Positions 62,523 to 64,000 of a stretch of 64,000 nucleotides of DNA are shown in pieces. Each line of letters begins with the position of its first letter. Positions within the stretch are counted from its first letter, which is position 1. The notes under the pieces are model-generated. The model saw only the letters and a program-made list of their open reading frames with translations, did no database searches and was not told where the DNA came from. Both the position numbers and the translations under genes were made by a program. Source of the DNA: Edaphobacter modestus (GTDB taxonomy: Bacteria; Acidobacteriota; Terriglobia; Terriglobales; Acidobacteriaceae); NCBI RefSeq assembly GCF_004217555.1, contig NZ_SHKW01000001.1:3038001-3102000 (forward strand), given 5' to 3'.

Positions 62523-64000
62523 TCATATTGCCGCAGACACTTCCACGACTGCGGTTGGCAGAGTGAAATGAAACGTTGCGCCTCGTCCGTCGTGGGATGT
62601 GGCCCACAAACGGCCACCATGCGATTCCACGATTGAACGGCTGATCGCCAGCCCCATGCCGGTGCCTTGAGTTTTAGTGGTGAAGAAGGCATTGAAGATC
62701 TCGTCCGCTCTTCCGGCCGGCAATCCTACTCCGGTGTCGCTGACTGAGATCAGCACTTGACCGCCCTCGCCTGGTCCCGTCTTGACCGTGAGCACTCCGC
62801 CGGTCTCCTTCATTGCCTGGATACCATTGAGCATGAGGTTCATCAGTACCTGCTGCAGTTGCACCCGGTCCGCCGTGATTTTGGGAAGATCGGCGGCAAG
62901 GTCCGTACGAATCGAAACGTCATACCGGTTGGCTTCGCCCCGCAGCAGCAGGACTATTTCGCCGATGATTTCGTCCACGTCGACCGATTCTCGCTGTGGA
63001 GGAGTCTTCTTAAACAACGACCCCAAACGATCGATGATGTTGGCTGCACGCACCCCGTCCTTCACGCTCTCTGCTGTTGCCCGGCGCGCCTCGTCCAGGT
63101 CCGGCTGGTCGCGGTTCAGCCATCGCAAGCTGGTCTGCGCATAGGTCACGGCCGCGCAAATCGGTTGCTTTAACTCGTGAGAGATTGAGGCCGCCAGTTC
63201 TCCGAGTGTGCTGACCCGATTGGTGTGTGCAAGTTCTGCCTGTAGCTCTTCCGCATGTCTGCGATCTTCAATGTCGTTCGCCACTGCACACCACTTCACG
63301 ATCTTGCCTCGGTTATCGCGCAGAGGCCGGGCGCGTGTCTGGAACCAGCGATAGACTCCGTCCGATCCGCCCCGAAGCCGCGCTTCATAATCCAGCGGTT
63401 CGCCAGTCATCTGCGACTCGCGCCATCGTTCGGTGACGCGCTTGAGATCGTCGGGGTGAACCGCCACCTCCCATCCTGAACCTGAGGCCTGTTCCGAGCT
63501 CAAGCCGGTGTATTCAAGCCATCCCCTGTTGAAGAACGTGCGATTGCCCCTGCGGTCGACAACGAAAGCCAGGGCCGGCATGGTTTCTACTGTGTCGCGG
63601 AATTTCCTCTCCTGCTCCTGCAAGTGGTGAACCCGCATTTGATAAACGCCCCACAGCAGCGCCAGAAATCCGGCGATGCACGCCAGACGGAACCAATTCG
63701 TCTGATAAAACGCCGGCAGGACTGAGAATTCAATCGAAGCGTCTTCGCTATTCCAAATACCATCGCTGTTGCTGCATATGACTCGGAATCGATACGTACC
63801 GGGGCTCAGATTGTCGAAGGTGGCTTCCCGAGTGCTGACCGTTTCACTCCATCCACGATCGAATCCCTCGAGCCGATAGCGATAACGGATTCTTTCGGGA
63901 CTCGCGAGACTCAATCCCACGTAATCAAACACGATTCTCCGCTCGTCAGGTGTAACCCGGATCGACTGTCCCAGATTGACTTCCCTGCCGTCAATCCGAG
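62523..64000 (-). CDS. Y_Y_Y/PAS sensor histidine kinase (5' end outside window)
   Basis: The frame is open to the window end, continuing through NLGQSIRVTPDERRIVFDYVG. Visible order: Y_Y_Y domain (YRYRLEGFDRGWSET, LSPGTYRFRVICSNSDGIWN), one membrane helix (WFRLACIAGFLALLWGVYQM), a PAS domain (FNRGWLEYTGLSSEQASGSGW, PAC-type block), HisKA with ASISHELKQPICAAVTYAQ, and HATPase_c (LMLNGIQAM, DTGVGLP, GTGMGLAIS). The missing upstream part should be a two-component propeller sensor. It is a hybrid-type kinase without receiver at its C-terminus. Confidence 0.9.
   Translation of the reverse strand, partial: RIDGREVNLGQSIRVTPDERRIVFDYVGLSLASPERIRYRYRLEGFDRGWSETVSTREATFDNLSPGTYRFRVICSNSDGIWNSEDASIEFSVLPAFYQTNWFRLACIAGFLALLWGVYQMRVHHLQEQERKFRDTVETMPALAFVVDRRGNRTFFNRGWLEYTGLSSEQASGSGWEVAVHPDDLKRVTERWRESQMTGEPLDYEARLRGGSDGVYRWFQTRARPLRDNRGKIVKWCAVANDIEDRRHAEELQAELAHTNRVSTLGELAASISHELKQPICAAVTYAQTSLRWLNRDQPDLDEARRATAESVKDGVRAANIIDRLGSLFKKTPPQRESVDVDEIIGEIVLLLRGEANRYDVSIRTDLAADLPKITADRVQLQQVLMNLMLNGIQAMKETGGVLTVKTGPGEGGQVLISVSDTGVGLPAGRADEIFNAFFTTKTQGTGMGLAISRSIVESHGGRLWATSHDGRGATFHFTLPTAVVEVSAAI

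Overview
The window reads as a chromosomal segment of a high-GC Gram-negative soil bacterium of the Acidobacteriota, most likely the family Acidobacteriaceae (Terriglobus/Granulicella/Edaphobacter type). This rests on an acidobacterial VWFA-type secreted protein, many signal-peptide proteins of types common in that family, a pectin-degradation locus, and housekeeping genes with short, mostly monocistronic spacing. The affiliation is an inference from gene content; no rRNA gene is present to confirm it.

Layout. 1-5400: surface-polysaccharide acyltransferase (cut by the window edge) with an SGNH esterase, gyrA, and an exported creatininase-family protein. 5600-13300: a GAF/HisKA-like protein without kinase domain, an unusual exported protein with one CXXCH haem motif, CsbD-like protein, rpmB (L28), msrB and ridA, YidB-like and LysM proteins, a WXXGXW-type secreted protein and a VWFA protein. 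13400-19500: prolyl oligopeptidase, a tiny Arg-rich secreted peptide, trpC-trpF, tRNA-Leu(CAG), a stand-alone HisKA-like protein, a response regulator with a histone-H1-like tail, and infC starting at a rare ATT codon.

19900-22200 is the most unusual part: five near-identical copies of a 59-codon secreted-peptide gene in exact 231-bp tandem array, a decayed sixth relative with a different Cys-rich tail, and then a polytopic membrane protein gene. 22200-36000: rpsA, HIT hydrolase, purA, an SDR-like protein, a membrane/spermidine-synthase fusion, a YncE-like propeller, mutM, an MBL-double-rhodanese enzyme, an exported Nif3-like protein and a CBM9 protein. 37027-38258 is an IS30-family element whose transposase is broken by three frameshifts but whose 29-bp ends match perfectly.

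38300-58350: ROK kinase, sthA, thiE, a TMTC-like membrane protein with TPR repeats, DinB protein, a pectin locus (GH28 - PL22 - L-rhamnose mutarotase), the conserved yceD-rpmF-plsX operon, a MocR regulator divergent from a cupin and an AhpD-like protein, RNase R and YggX. 58398-62460 looks like a mobile island: tRNA-Pro(GGG), a large serine recombinase whose last codons lie in the tRNA, an XRE repressor with a divergent consensus promoter, orphan genes including an HExxH protein, a second recombinase fragment, an IS66 transposase remnant and an 18-bp perfect palindrome. The window closes inside a Y_Y_Y/PAS hybrid sensor kinase gene.

All calls come from reading the sequence and recalled family motifs. 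No alignment or database search was run, and residue numbers were counted by hand.
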